Origin: M30B19 sp041741535
GTDB lineage: Bacteria; Planctomycetota; Planctomycetia; Pirellulales; Pirellulaceae
DNA: 64,000 nt
Direction of reading: 5' to 3'
Assembly (NCBI GenBank): GCA_041741535.1
Contig: JBGSJV010000034.1
Span: 1-64,000, forward strand
The position numbers and the translations under genes were made by a program. The notes under the pieces were generated by a model. The model was given only the letters and a program-made list of their open reading frames with translations. It was not told the origin of the DNA and ran no database searches. How positions within the stretch are numbered: the first letter of the stretch is position 1; every line of letters starts with the position of its first letter. Positions 33,877-43,200 of this stretch are shown piece by piece.

Positions 33877-36800
33877 CTAAACATTCGCTCCAATGCGACT
33901 CCCGCGACGAGATAACAATCCGATCATCGGTATCAAGCAGAGTATCAAAGCACTGGGTTCCGGGACGGCGCTGAATAGGGCGATGTCGTTGCCGTTACCA
34001 GCCGAGTAGGTAATGAACAAATCTTGGCCCGAGAATCGGCCCACAAACGCACCTTCACCTAAGCCCTGAAAAGTTCCGAACCGGGCGCCGCCAACGTCGG
34101 CGATCAAAAAGCTCATGTTCGAACCCAATTGGAAGTTGTCCCACAGCGACACCGACAACGAGCCCATAATGTTCAGGTCACCCGCGATCTTGAACTGATC
34201 GAATTGTCCGGGATTCAACCCACCCAACTCTATCAGAGAATGCGAGCCGCTGCCCAAGGTAAGTGAGCCGCCGAAGTTGACGACTGCGGGACTATTGCCG
34301 GGATTGACGTTGCCTTCAAAGAAGACATGGCCGGTGCCTGTAAAACTGCCCGCGCCCGAGACCTCGTCAAAGAAGACCGAACTGCCACTGCCGCTGGTAC
34401 GGATCTCGCCGTTATTGACCACTTTATCGTAAAACGTCGTGGTCGCGTTGCCGCTGGTTACAATCAATGCGCCATTAAAATTGTTGACGTCGCCGATGAA
34501 GTCTGAAGTGCCACTCACGGCGATGGAACCATGATTGTCCCAGCTGCCCGCAACGAACTCGCCACGGCCGGTGATGAAGCCCGTCGACAGGTTCGTCATT
34601 TGGCCGCCAAATTCGACGGATCCTCCCGTGTTCGTGATCCGACCGGCATTGCTGCTTTCCGCTCCACCAAACCGCATCCAATCATTCGCTGCCAAGCGAA
34701 CATGGCCAGTCGATTGGTTGTCCAAGGCCACATCCACGAAACCACTACCCGCCAAGGTACCGGAATTCGACAGTTGGACTTCGTGGAGATTGGTGGGCGA
34801 ATCGCTGAACGACGGCGCGAGCGTCGCAAAATTGTGGAATCCCGATACTTCTACTTTTCCAGCCATCGCTCCACCATAGCGTCCGACTTGGTGATACGAG
34901 GCCAATGACATCTTGCCGAACTCGAATCGACCCCCGTTCATGTAGACTTGGCCATTGGGATTGATCGTGGTGCGGTTGCCGACAATGACATTGCCACCAT
35001 CGTTGACACTTAAAGTCGAGTACCGGTTGGTGCCAAGTTGAAAGTCATTGGAAATCAACCAAGTAGCGTCGTTCCCGCCGACATAAACATCGCCTTGATG
35101 AACCGTAGCGTTCCAAGTGTCCACCCGGCCACCATCGGTCATATTCAATTGACCGTAGGCAACTCCAGTTCCCCCGAGGACCAAATCTCCACGGTTGATC
35201 CACTCGGAGCCGACTCCGGTGACCGACGCAACCCCGTACCCAATGTCCACCTGGCTGCCAATCGAGGCGTTTTGACTTGTGACGACGCCACCGTTCAGAA
35301 CATCCATGTTTCCTGAACCACTCGTAAACGCCAGGTCACCCGCGATATCCCAACGTGACCCGTTCCCGGTAACCACGACGTGCCCTTGGTTGTGGCCACT
35401 CGTGCTGGTGACAACCCCACCGGCTTCAATGTTCAATTCGTTCCCATGATAATTCAGGAAAAGTCCACCTTGGTTGTTCCAGGTGGATCCATTGCCTTTA
35501 ACCGTCACAATGGCCGAACCAACGTAAGCGTTTTGGTTCGTAACGACCCCGCCTCCTTCGATGGTGAGCAGGCTCGGAAAGAATCCGCCAATACTCAGAT
35601 CGCTGGACATCTCCCAAGTGGAATTGGAACCATGAACGACGACCTCCCCAACGGCGTTTCCATTGCCAATTCTGGTCGCGCTTCCTAAGGTTCCACTGAC
35701 CACGCGACCACCGTCGCTAATTACCATTTTGCCAAAGCCTGCGGTACCGATATCCATCGAGTAAGCGTTTACCAACTCGCTGCCGACCCCGGCAACGGAA
35801 AGTAATCCCGAATGTCCTAGGCTTCCGCCAATTGTCGTATATCCAGCGTTGTGGATGGAGCCACCATCCAAGATCGAGATTTCTGAGCCTCCGCCCCCGC
35901 CGACTTCTAATCTCGCGAATTCGTCGCTGCTGAAATCTAGGACCCCCGACACTTGGAGCTGGCTTCCTTGATGGATGTCGATGATTCCACGGTTGGTCAA
36001 GGAGTTGTAGGCATGAACCAATCCCTGGACGCTCAAAGTTCCTGAATTGTTAAGTGTCCCGACTACCGTAAGGACATGATTGTTATAGGTACCGGCGTTG
36101 TCCAATAGGCCGTTTACAGATATTGTTCCGCTATTTTCGATGATACCTTGATTGGAAAGGGTATTTGTAATCCCGACGGATCCATTGACGTTTAGCACGC
36201 CGTTGTTGTTTAACGAGTTTGTGTAGGTTGCGACATTCGTGTTGTAGGTTCCGTCATTGGTTAGCAAACCTGCGGCAGTTACGGTACCGTTTGCCGTCAA
36301 GCTGGCGCCATTGGCGATGTTGATGTTGGTCTCGACTGCATAAAAGTGATTGCCAAGATCAAACGTCAGGTCACCCGCCGCGACTTCCAATCCTTTCGCG
36401 CGGGCGGTGTTGCCAAAGTTGATGCTATAAGTGCCGCTCTTGTCGAAGACGGCCGTGGAAAGTGCCGTGCTGGGGATACGACCATTCCAAAGGTGCGAGT
36501 TCAGGTAGTCACCATTGGTGGCACTGGTCCAACGAACCGTCGTGGGGAGTTGGAAGCCGACGGGGGTGTTTCTCTGACCAGCCCCATTTATTCCCGCGGA
36601 AGTGAGCGAGCCATCCGCATGAACCAAGTAGGTATGTCCGGCACCGGCCGCAACATAGACCACGTTCGTTGCCCCCTGGACTCCCGACACATTTCCGTCC
36701 CAATCGTAACCCCACCCAACAACCTGTCCGCTACTCTGAAGAGCAAATGAACTTCGCCCACCGGCCGCAATCGCGACAGCATCAACCAACGTGTTGGGGA

Positions 36801-37554
36801 CTGTCACTTGCCCTTCACCAGCCGCACCCCAAGCCACGACCGTCCCATCGAAACGAAGAGCCAGCGAATGGTAGTCGCCCGTCGCGATGGCTGTTGCCCC
36901 GGTTACAGAAGTTGCTCCGGTTACATTCCCAAATTGGTCGCTTCCCCAAGCGACTACCGAACCGTCGGAACGCAAAGCCAATGAGTGGTCCCAGGCACCC
37001 GAAATAGCAATGGCGTTCGAGACAGAATTCGAAGCGGGATCGCTGCCTATTCCAAATCTACCCCAGCCGGTAACGGAACCGTCAGACAGCAGCGCCAGCG
37101 AGTATAGACTGCCCGCAGAAATCGCAATGGCATTGTTGACTGAACTTGGGCCAGAAACAGAACCTAAATAATCGGTTCCCCAAGATGCAATCGTTCCATC
37201 GGCGCGAAGTGCCAATGAATGGTTCATCCCAGCTGCGACAGCCGTCGCGCCACTAACGGAATTTGCACCCGAGACCTGCCCATGATAGTCATACCCCCAT
37301 GCGGCGACAGTTCCGTCAGGACGTATTCCCAGTGTATGAGAAGACCACGGACCACTGGCCAGCGATTGTCCATACGCAGGAGTGGCTATTCCCATCACGA
37401 CCGGTGCCGCCACGAGTATCGCAGCCAACCGCCAACGATTCAGTAACTTATGCAACAGACTGGTCGCCGTGGAGCCCCAATGTTCCCTCAGTTCCAGCAA
37501 GGAACTTGGCCATTTGAATGAGTCGAAAGACTGAGGGCTTGATAAATAGTTCAT
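33877..37554 (-). CDS. RCC1-repeat / T5SS-PEP-CTERM-repeat surface protein (paralog 2)
   Basis: A 1225-residue paralog of the gene at 30011-33544, with the same order: N-terminus MNYLSSPQSFDSF, signal LAAILVAAPVVMGIATPAYGQ, about seven RCC1-type repeats (SLALRSDGSVVAWGSDQFG), linker TVRWTSATNGDYLNSHLWNG, solenoid repeats (VSGVLDFS; EWINRGDLVLGGTG; TWLISNDFQLGTN) and PEP-CTERM signal VPEPSALILCLIPMIGLLSRR. It is longer because of extra short solenoid coils (NNGVLNVNGSVG; SNQGIIENSGTISVNG). The DNA of its 3' quarter is almost the same as that of the paralog, suggesting recent conversion. I start at the Met aligned with the paralog (37554) rather than 37599. Confidence 0.88.
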   Translation of the reverse strand: MNYLSSPQSFDSFKWPSSLLELREHWGSTATSLLHKLLNRWRLAAILVAAPVVMGIATPAYGQSLASGPWSSHTLGIRPDGTVAAWGYDYHGQVSGANSVSGATAVAAGMNHSLALRADGTIASWGTDYLGSVSGPSSVNNAIAISAGSLYSLALLSDGSVTGWGRFGIGSDPASNSVSNAIAISGAWDHSLALRSDGSVVAWGSDQFGNVTGATSVTGATAIATGDYHSLALRFDGTVVAWGAAGEGQVTVPNTLVDAVAIAAGGRSSFALQSSGQVVGWGYDWDGNVSGVQGATNVVYVAAGAGHTYLVHADGSLTSAGINGAGQRNTPVGFQLPTTVRWTSATNGDYLNSHLWNGRIPSTALSTAVFDKSGTYSINFGNTARAKGLEVAAGDLTFDLGNHFYAVETNINIANGASLTANGTVTAAGLLTNDGTYNTNVATYTNSLNNNGVLNVNGSVGITNTLSNQGIIENSGTISVNGLLDNAGTYNNHVLTVVGTLNNSGTLSVQGLVHAYNSLTNRGIIDIHQGSQLQVSGVLDFSSDEFARLEVGGGGGSEISILDGGSIHNAGYTTIGGSLGHSGLLSVAGVGSELVNAYSMDIGTAGFGKMVISDGGRVVSGTLGSATRIGNGNAVGEVVVHGSNSTWEMSSDLSIGGFFPSLLTIEGGGVVTNQNAYVGSAIVTVKGNGSTWNNQGGLFLNYHGNELNIEAGGVVTSTSGHNQGHVVVTGNGSRWDIAGDLAFTSGSGNMDVLNGGVVTSQNASIGSQVDIGYGVASVTGVGSEWINRGDLVLGGTGVAYGQLNMTDGGRVDTWNATVHQGDVYVGGNDATWLISNDFQLGTNRYSTLSVNDGGNVIVGNRTTINPNGQVYMNGGRFEFGKMSLASYHQVGRYGGAMAGKVEVSGFHNFATLAPSFSDSPTNLHEVQLSNSGTLAGSGFVDVALDNQSTGHVRLAANDWMRFGGAESSNAGRITNTGGSVEFGGQMTNLSTGFITGRGEFVAGSWDNHGSIAVSGTSDFIGDVNNFNGALIVTSGNATTTFYDKVVNNGEIRTSGSGSSVFFDEVSGAGSFTGTGHVFFEGNVNPGNSPAVVNFGGSLTLGSGSHSLIELGGLNPGQFDQFKIAGDLNIMGSLSVSLWDNFQLGSNMSFLIADVGGARFGTFQGLGEGAFVGRFSGQDLFITYSAGNGNDIALFSAVPEPSALILCLIPMIGLLSRRGSRIGANV

Positions 37555-37683
37555 GTTCACGAGTTCTGATTCGAAAGTGCGGGAAATGTTCCGATTCAAC
37601 TTGCTGGAAAATCAGCAACGGAACTTTGTGGATACCGGGATGGTTCGTCCAAACAGGAGCGACCTCAAGGATCCTCCGGCAAC

Positions 37684-37738
37684 ACATCACACTCGCCCGG
37701 TTTTTCGCACGAGCTAATTGGGAATTTTTTCAAGAATG
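37684..37738 (-). promoter_or_regulatory. conserved PEP-CTERM upstream block, copy 2
   Basis: Minus-strand block starting CATTCTTGAAAAAATTCCC, then GCTCGTGCGAAAA, 13 bases, GATGT. It lies about 130 nt upstream of the ATG at 37554. The distance to the start and the internal spacing match copies 1 and 3. A role in transcription of exosortase substrates is inferred. Confidence 0.5.
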
Positions 37739-37869
37739 ATTCAAGCTCATAGTTCGAAGCCGGGAACGGTCAAATTCCCCCCCCCGATCCATCCGCGTCA
37801 TCATCTGATCGAACACACTCTGTCCCTGCCCCAGTCCCTTCCACCGGTCCGAAAACGCCCCCACACACC

Positions 37870-38229
37870 CGCCCCCCACTGGCTCGTCCAGTGGGAGCGC
37901 AAGTTTGACAGCTAGAACGCCCCGCACTTACGCCACACTCCTTGCCGTCCCGCCCCCCACTGGCTTGTCCAGTGGGAGCGCAAGTTTGTCAGCTAGAACG
38001 CCCGCCCGTGCGACACGCTCCTTGCCGTCCCGCCCCCCGCTGGCTTGTCCAGTGGGAGCGCAAGTTTGACAGCTAGAACGCCCGCCCTTACGCCACACTC
38101 TTCGCCGTCCCGCCCCCCACTGGCTTGTCCAGTGGGAGCGCAAGTTTGCCAGCTAGAACGCCCCGCACTTACGCCACACTCCTTGCCGTCCCGCCCCCCG
38201 CTGGCTCGTCCAGTGGGAGCGCAAGTTTG
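37870..38229 (+). repeat. REP array, left arm (5 units)
   Basis: Five units at 37870, 37951, 38031, 38111 and 38192 (period 80-81 bp). Each begins CGCCCCCCACTGGC and carries the hairpin CCCACTGG, a CTCGT or CTTGT loop, CCAGTGGG, followed by AGCGCAAGTTTG and a conserved GACAGCTAGAACGCC. The remaining about 26 bp vary. Units 3 and 5 have C-to-G changes next to the stem. The array ends about 67 bp before the transposase GTG. It is in inverted orientation to the array after the gene. Confidence 0.92.
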
Positions 38230-38296
38230 TTAAACTACTCCAATCCCAACTCAACCTCGAAACACCTCTAACCCGTGTTCACCTGGAGCGACGCAC

Positions 38297-39094
38297 GTGA
38301 CTCCAATCCCGCTCTACCGTCCGGAGAACATCCACTCTCCCGCCTATCACTTGCGTTACACCTGGACCGGGTGGCCTTCATCAGGCACCTTTCCTCCAGA
38401 ACCAAAGCAAGATTTCTTCGTTGCCTTGGCGGACGCCTGGGAAAAAGACGGCCTACGTTTACTCGAAAAGTCTTGGTGCCCTGAAAAGATCCAAGTCACG
38501 TGCAGCGTCAAGCCAACCGTCGCTCCTTCCTTCTTCACTGGGCGGGTCAAAGGGCGTCTGGAGCATGCCTTGCGAAATGCGGGGGCGACGATTGAATTCA
38601 GTCGCAAAGTTGCGTTCCGATCGGTGGGCGAAAACAAACGTGAACAAGTCGAAGCGTACATTGCGAACCAAGTTGTCAAAGAACGCTTTATCGACCCGCG
38701 ATTTGCCGAGTTGGTCGCTCAATACACACAAGTGATCCACTTCGTACGACTACAAGAGCCAACCGCCACCAACCGCGGTCGATATTGGTACGATTTGCAT
38801 TTGGTATTCGTTACCGAACAACGTGAACGTTTCGTCGACGATTCGTCACTGCAGCGATTCAAGCTTACGTGCGAGAAGAACGCGCAGAAGAAAGGCTATC
38901 TCTTGGGCAGCTTTTCGGTCATGCCCGACCACTTGCATTTGGCGCTGCGGGGGAATGTTGAGGAAAGCCCAGAAGAGATTGCACTTGGGTTTATGAACAA
39001 TATTGCATTTGCCTTTGGGCAACGAGCGGTGCTCCGACCAAGTTACTACGTCGGAACGTTCGGTGATTACGACATGGGCGCCGTCCGGGAGTAG
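38297..39094 (+). CDS. REP-associated Y1 (HUH) transposase, RAYT-like
   Basis: A 265-residue protein with two Y1-like halves. The C-terminal half (about 160-265) has the metal-binding HUH motif in VMPDHLHLALRG (H212, H214), followed by SPEEIALGFMNNIAFAFGQ and candidate tyrosines in SYYVGTFGDYD (Y250, Y251, Y258). The N-terminal half (about 15-135) follows the same plan (YHLRYTWTG; SWCPEKIQVTCSVKPTVAPSFFTGRVKGRLEHAL; AYIANQV with Y121) but has lost the histidines. Such enzymes nick and rejoin single-stranded DNA at REP hairpins. It is flanked on both sides by mirror-image arrays of one hairpin. The GTG start has GGAG 8 nt upstream; the stop is 4 bp from the right array. Activity and mobility are inferred. 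Confidence 0.85.
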   Translation: MTPIPLYRPENIHSPAYHLRYTWTGWPSSGTFPPEPKQDFFVALADAWEKDGLRLLEKSWCPEKIQVTCSVKPTVAPSFFTGRVKGRLEHALRNAGATIEFSRKVAFRSVGENKREQVEAYIANQVVKERFIDPRFAELVAQYTQVIHFVRLQEPTATNRGRYWYDLHLVFVTEQRERFVDDSSLQRFKLTCEKNAQKKGYLLGSFSVMPDHLHLALRGNVEESPEEIALGFMNNIAFAFGQRAVLRPSYYVGTFGDYDMGAVRE

Positions 39095-39098
39095 CTGG

Positions 39099-39494
39099 CA
39101 AACTTGCGCTCCCACTGGACGAGCCAGTGGGGGGCGGAGTGTGGTGGAGTTTGTTGCACGGGCGGGCGTTCTAGCTGCCAAACTTGCGCTCCCACTGGTC
39201 GAGCCAGTGGGGGGCGGGGTACGGGAGGTGAGACGTGTGTGGTTGGGGCGACGCGGCTAGCCTTCAAACTTGTGCTCCCACTGGGCGAGCCAGTGGGGGG
39301 CGGGACGTCGCGGAGCGGGTTGCAAGGTCAATCGGTTCTAGCTGTCAAACTTGCGCTCCCACTGGACGAGCCAGTGGGGGGCGGGATGTGGCGGCGCGAG
39401 TTGCACGGTCAGGCGGTTCTCGCTGTCAATCTTTCGCTCCCTCTGGACGAGCCGGACGAGCCTGGACGAGCCTGGACGAGCCAGTGGGGGGCGG
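39099..39494 (-). repeat. REP array, right arm (5 units, inverted)
   Basis: Units at 39099-39137, 39179-39217, 39265-39303, 39346-39384 and a rearranged 39426-39494. On the plus strand each reads CAAACTTGCGCTCCCACTGG, ACGAG loop, CCAGTGGGGGGCGG, preceded by a conserved CTAGCTG. This is the reverse complement of the left-arm unit, with a period of about 80 bp. In the last unit, CGAGCCTGGA is repeated between the arms, consistent with slippage or aberrant rejoining. The array ends about 20 bp before the sigma factor stop codon. Confidence 0.92.
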
Positions 39495-39516
39495 TGGGGA
39501 GCGTAGGGTGGCGCGG

Positions 39517-40221
39517 TTAGGTTTGGTTTTTGCCGGATAAGGCTTGAAGGAGGTCGCGACAACGTTGCGCGACTTCGGCTGCTGATAATCTCGGTTCGTG
39601 CTGCTGGATGAGACATTCGAGCGCTTCTTGAAACTCGCTGCGGGCGGTTGCGTATTGATGATGAACCCAAGCAGGATCAACTTCCCAACGTTTGGCAATT
39701 TCACGCACGGGCAGTCCTTGTCCAAAACGTAGCTGCAATAATTCAATGCGCCGCTCGGCGGCTGCTCCTTTTTTGGTCGCTAAAGCCGCTTGAATGTAAG
39801 TAGCCTCGCGCATCAACGCCAAGGCGTATTCACGATCGAACGCCGCACTGGCCGAAGTGTCGTCGGCTTCCAATTGGTCCGGCAAACTGGCGATCCGATC
39901 CTTGGCTTCGTACCGTCGAGCGACATTCTTCAAGACTCCAAATAGATAGCCGCGAAACGAAGGCACGGTTTCAGGATTGACCCGTTCCAAAACACCCCGC
40001 GCGCGAAAGCACTCGACAAAGACGTCTTGCACTCCGTCGTCGATCACGGCCGCTAATGGAACATTGGCCCACCGCGCCGCCAGGTACGCGCGGACGACGG
40101 GTTCGTAAGTTGTCGCAAAGCGCTCCCTGGCGGCGGCATTCCCGGCCGCGGATCCGACGATGTCCGTCCAAGACGTTGGTGGATTGATGGATGCCATCCT
40201 TGCTAACCCGGCACCTTCCAT
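39517..40221 (-). CDS. ECF-type RNA polymerase sigma factor
   Basis: A 234-residue sigma-70 family protein of extracytoplasmic-function size. Region 2 is seen in YEPVVRAYLAARWANVPLAAVIDDGVQDVFVECF and TVPSFRGYLFGVLKNVARRYE. Region 4 is RIELLQLRFGQGLPVREIAKRWEVDPAWVHHQYATARSEF, with a divergent recognition helix. A short extra C-terminal helix follows (ERLSAAEVAQRCRDLLQAL type). It should direct RNA polymerase to promoters controlled by the kinase encoded just upstream; planctomycetes have ECF groups linked to Ser/Thr kinases instead of anti-sigma factors. The ATG at 40221 overlaps the kinase stop by 19 bp and has GAGGA about 9 nt upstream; ATG 40197 is an alternative. Confidence 0.92.
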   Translation of the reverse strand: MEGAGLARMASINPPTSWTDIVGSAAGNAAARERFATTYEPVVRAYLAARWANVPLAAVIDDGVQDVFVECFRARGVLERVNPETVPSFRGYLFGVLKNVARRYEAKDRIASLPDQLEADDTSASAAFDREYALALMREATYIQAALATKKGAAAERRIELLQLRFGQGLPVREIAKRWEVDPAWVHHQYATARSEFQEALECLIQQHEPRLSAAEVAQRCRDLLQALSGKNQT

Positions 40222-43200
40222 TTTTCAAGTTCCTCGGACTTGCCCCACAACTTATAAAGTTTTTGCAATCGTCGGCGAGTCTCCTGAAGTTTGCCTTGGA
40301 CCGTTTGGTCGTTGACGGCGGCAATCGTTAGTCGTTCATGGGCCCGCAACAACAGTGCTTCGGCGGCTTTCAACACTTCTTCAAACTCGGTCGCGTTGGC
40401 CTGGACCGCTGCCGCCTCCATGAGCAAACCCTCCGCCAATAAACTCTTGGCGCTGGCCAATTGCCAACCAGTCGGTTGCTGAACTTCATAAGTCGCGATT
40501 GCATTTTCTAGCAACGGCTCGGCATCGGTCATCCTTTGTTGACGAACCAAGTTCTCAGCCAACGCAGTTTGGCGATGGGCAACCACCAACGGAGCGGCTT
40601 CTGCCCGCGATTCGGCCTCGCCTAGCGCTGCTCGTAATCGGCCTTCTTGAGCAACGAGAAGTGGTCGCGCCGCCTCCCATTGATCTTGCGCGAGATACAG
40701 GACCAGCAATTCGTCGGCGACCCACTCCAGCCCTGTGTGTTTTGGCGTATGCTCGCAAGTCTGCTTCAGAATCGTAATCGCTTCGTCAACTTGTCCATCG
40801 TCACGCAGGTTGACCGCCAAGTTTGCCGAGGCCTGCAACGTCCGACGATGGTCCAGTCCGTACTCCGCTTGGCATTTGGCGACGACTTCGCGAAACAACG
40901 GAATGGACTTGGCTAGTTGTCCCGTCCGCCAGTATAACGAGGCCAAATTATTCATCGTGGGAAGCAAATCAGGGTCGTTGCGATCATCATGTTTCCGCCG
41001 CAGTTGCAACAAGGTCTCGCGGTAAGGAACGGCTTCCGCCAACTTGCCAGCCTGTTGCAACGATTCGCAATAGTATGACAAGACGCGCATCGTTTCTGCA
41101 TGATCTTCGCCCAAGGCTTGCTGCGCATCCCGCCATACGGTTTGTAAGACTTCCTCAGCCTTGGCAAACTTTTTTTGTTTAAGCAACGCGATCCCTAACA
41201 ACTTGCGCGCTTCCAAGGTCTTTTCGTGCTGCGGGCCGCGTTTGGCAGTGATCTGCGGAATCAACTCGATCAGCAGAGCCTCACCGTCCGCGACTTGCCC
41301 CGAATCGCTAAGGTTGGCCGCTAAGTTGATCTTGATTTCCAAGGTCGTCGGGTGCTCGGGGCCAAACACTCGGGAGCAGGCGTCGACCAGAGCACGAAAC
41401 TTCGGGATCGCTTCGTCGTATTGGCGAAGCTTCCAATGATTCTGCGCGACCGCATTCTTTAAAATCAGCGTGTAGACATGGTCGGGCCCCAAGTTCTCTT
41501 CGCCCAATTGCAGCATGCGTTGGTCCAACTCCAAGGCCTTGTCCATTTGTCCCAACGCTTCGTACGCGGCCGAAACCAATGTCGAAATTTGGACGATCAG
41601 ATCGCGATGTTGCGTCAAGTCGCTTTCCGCATGCGTCAAAATCGGCAACAAGCGATCGAGCGTTTGTTGGGGCCGAAGTTCCAATAAGTCGATCTCCGCC
41701 AAACCGACATGGGCCGGCCAGGCGTAGCTCCTCAGGTCCTCGCGGTCATCACCAAAGTCCTTCAGAGCCAATTCAAACCAGGTCTTTGCTTCGGCGACCT
41801 TCGATTGTTTGAGCAAGCAGTGCCCTAATCCGACACGCGGTTGCAGCCACAAGGAATCCGACTTGGGAATCTTGAATTCCTCTTCATTTCGGAATAGTTC
41901 CAAGGTCTGCCGCCAATGGACTTCGGCCCGCGAATATTCACCCAAGTCATGCCAAGTTTGCGCGTACGCCATTCTCGCAATGGCCTCGGCAATCGGGTGA
42001 TTGCGAAATGTCTCGTTGACAGCGGACTCGGCCGATACCAATGCCTCGCGAATCGTGACATCGATCCCTCGGCCACCGTTCCAACCTTCGGGCCGAGCGA
42101 CTCGCAAGAAATCATTCACCAAATGATCGGCAAACGCTTTGGTATTGGACGACGCGAGTCCGGCCAATTTTTCGTTGGCCTTGGCCAGTTCGCTTGCACG
42201 CCACGCCTCTTCGGCTTTTTCTTCAGCGACACCCTGTTGTTGTAGGGCGTAGAAGTAACCCCAAGACGTACCGCCGATACCCGCCAACAGCACAATAAAA
42301 ATCAGAACGGCAGTCCACGCCATCACGCGATGACGTCGATACCATTTCGTTAATCGATAGAGCCGACTGGGTGGCGCTGCTTCCACCGCGTCGCCGATCA
42401 AGTAGCGCTGAATGTCTTCGCCTAATGCCGACGAGGAATCGTAACGTCGCGATCGTTCCTTTTCCAACGCCTTCATCACGATCCAATCCAGATCGTTCTG
42501 CAAGACTCGGGTCAATCGGTCAGGTTCGCAGTTTCGCTGAGCCGCGATACTTGCTCGGCGTTCCGCGGAGGAAAACTTGTGACTGGGCGTCGGCGGATCG
42601 GTTTCACGAATAAACTTGAGCACTTCGTCGACGGCCAACCGAGTCATGACTTGTCGCGAGATCGGTGGACTGCCGACCAATAATTCGTACAGCACAGCCC
42701 CCAATGCGTAAATGTCGGCGCGGGTATCGATGTCTCGGTTGTTGAACGTCGCCTGTTCGGGAGACATGTATTCGAGCGTCCCGACGATGGCATTAAAGCC
42801 TGTCTGGATCGTCCCTTCGTTGAGAATCGGCCCGACGGCTTTGGCGACTCCAAAATCGATGACCTTCGGTACCGGAATCTCATCAAAACGAGCAATCAAT
42901 AGATTCGAGGGTTTGATGTCGCGATGGATCAAACCTTTTTGATGAGCATGTTGAATGGCTTGACAGATCGGAACAAATAATTCGAGTCGTTCTTTGGTCC
43001 CTAACCGCAGTTCATCACAATAGCGGGTGATTGGAACACCTTTGATTAGCTCCATCACGAAGTAAGGCATACCAATTTCATCGAGTCCCGCGTCGAGGAT
43101 TTTCGCGATGTTCGGATGATCCAACACGGCGAGAGCCTGCTGTTCGGCTTGGAAACGCCCCAAGACTTCCCGCGAGCCCATACCGGGCTTGATCAGCTTG

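Noticed and set aside
37870..39494. REP units read as CRISPR repeats
   Set aside because: About 54 of every 80 bp are conserved, including the hairpin, the arrays are mirrored around a Y1 transposase, and the variable parts are short and still related.
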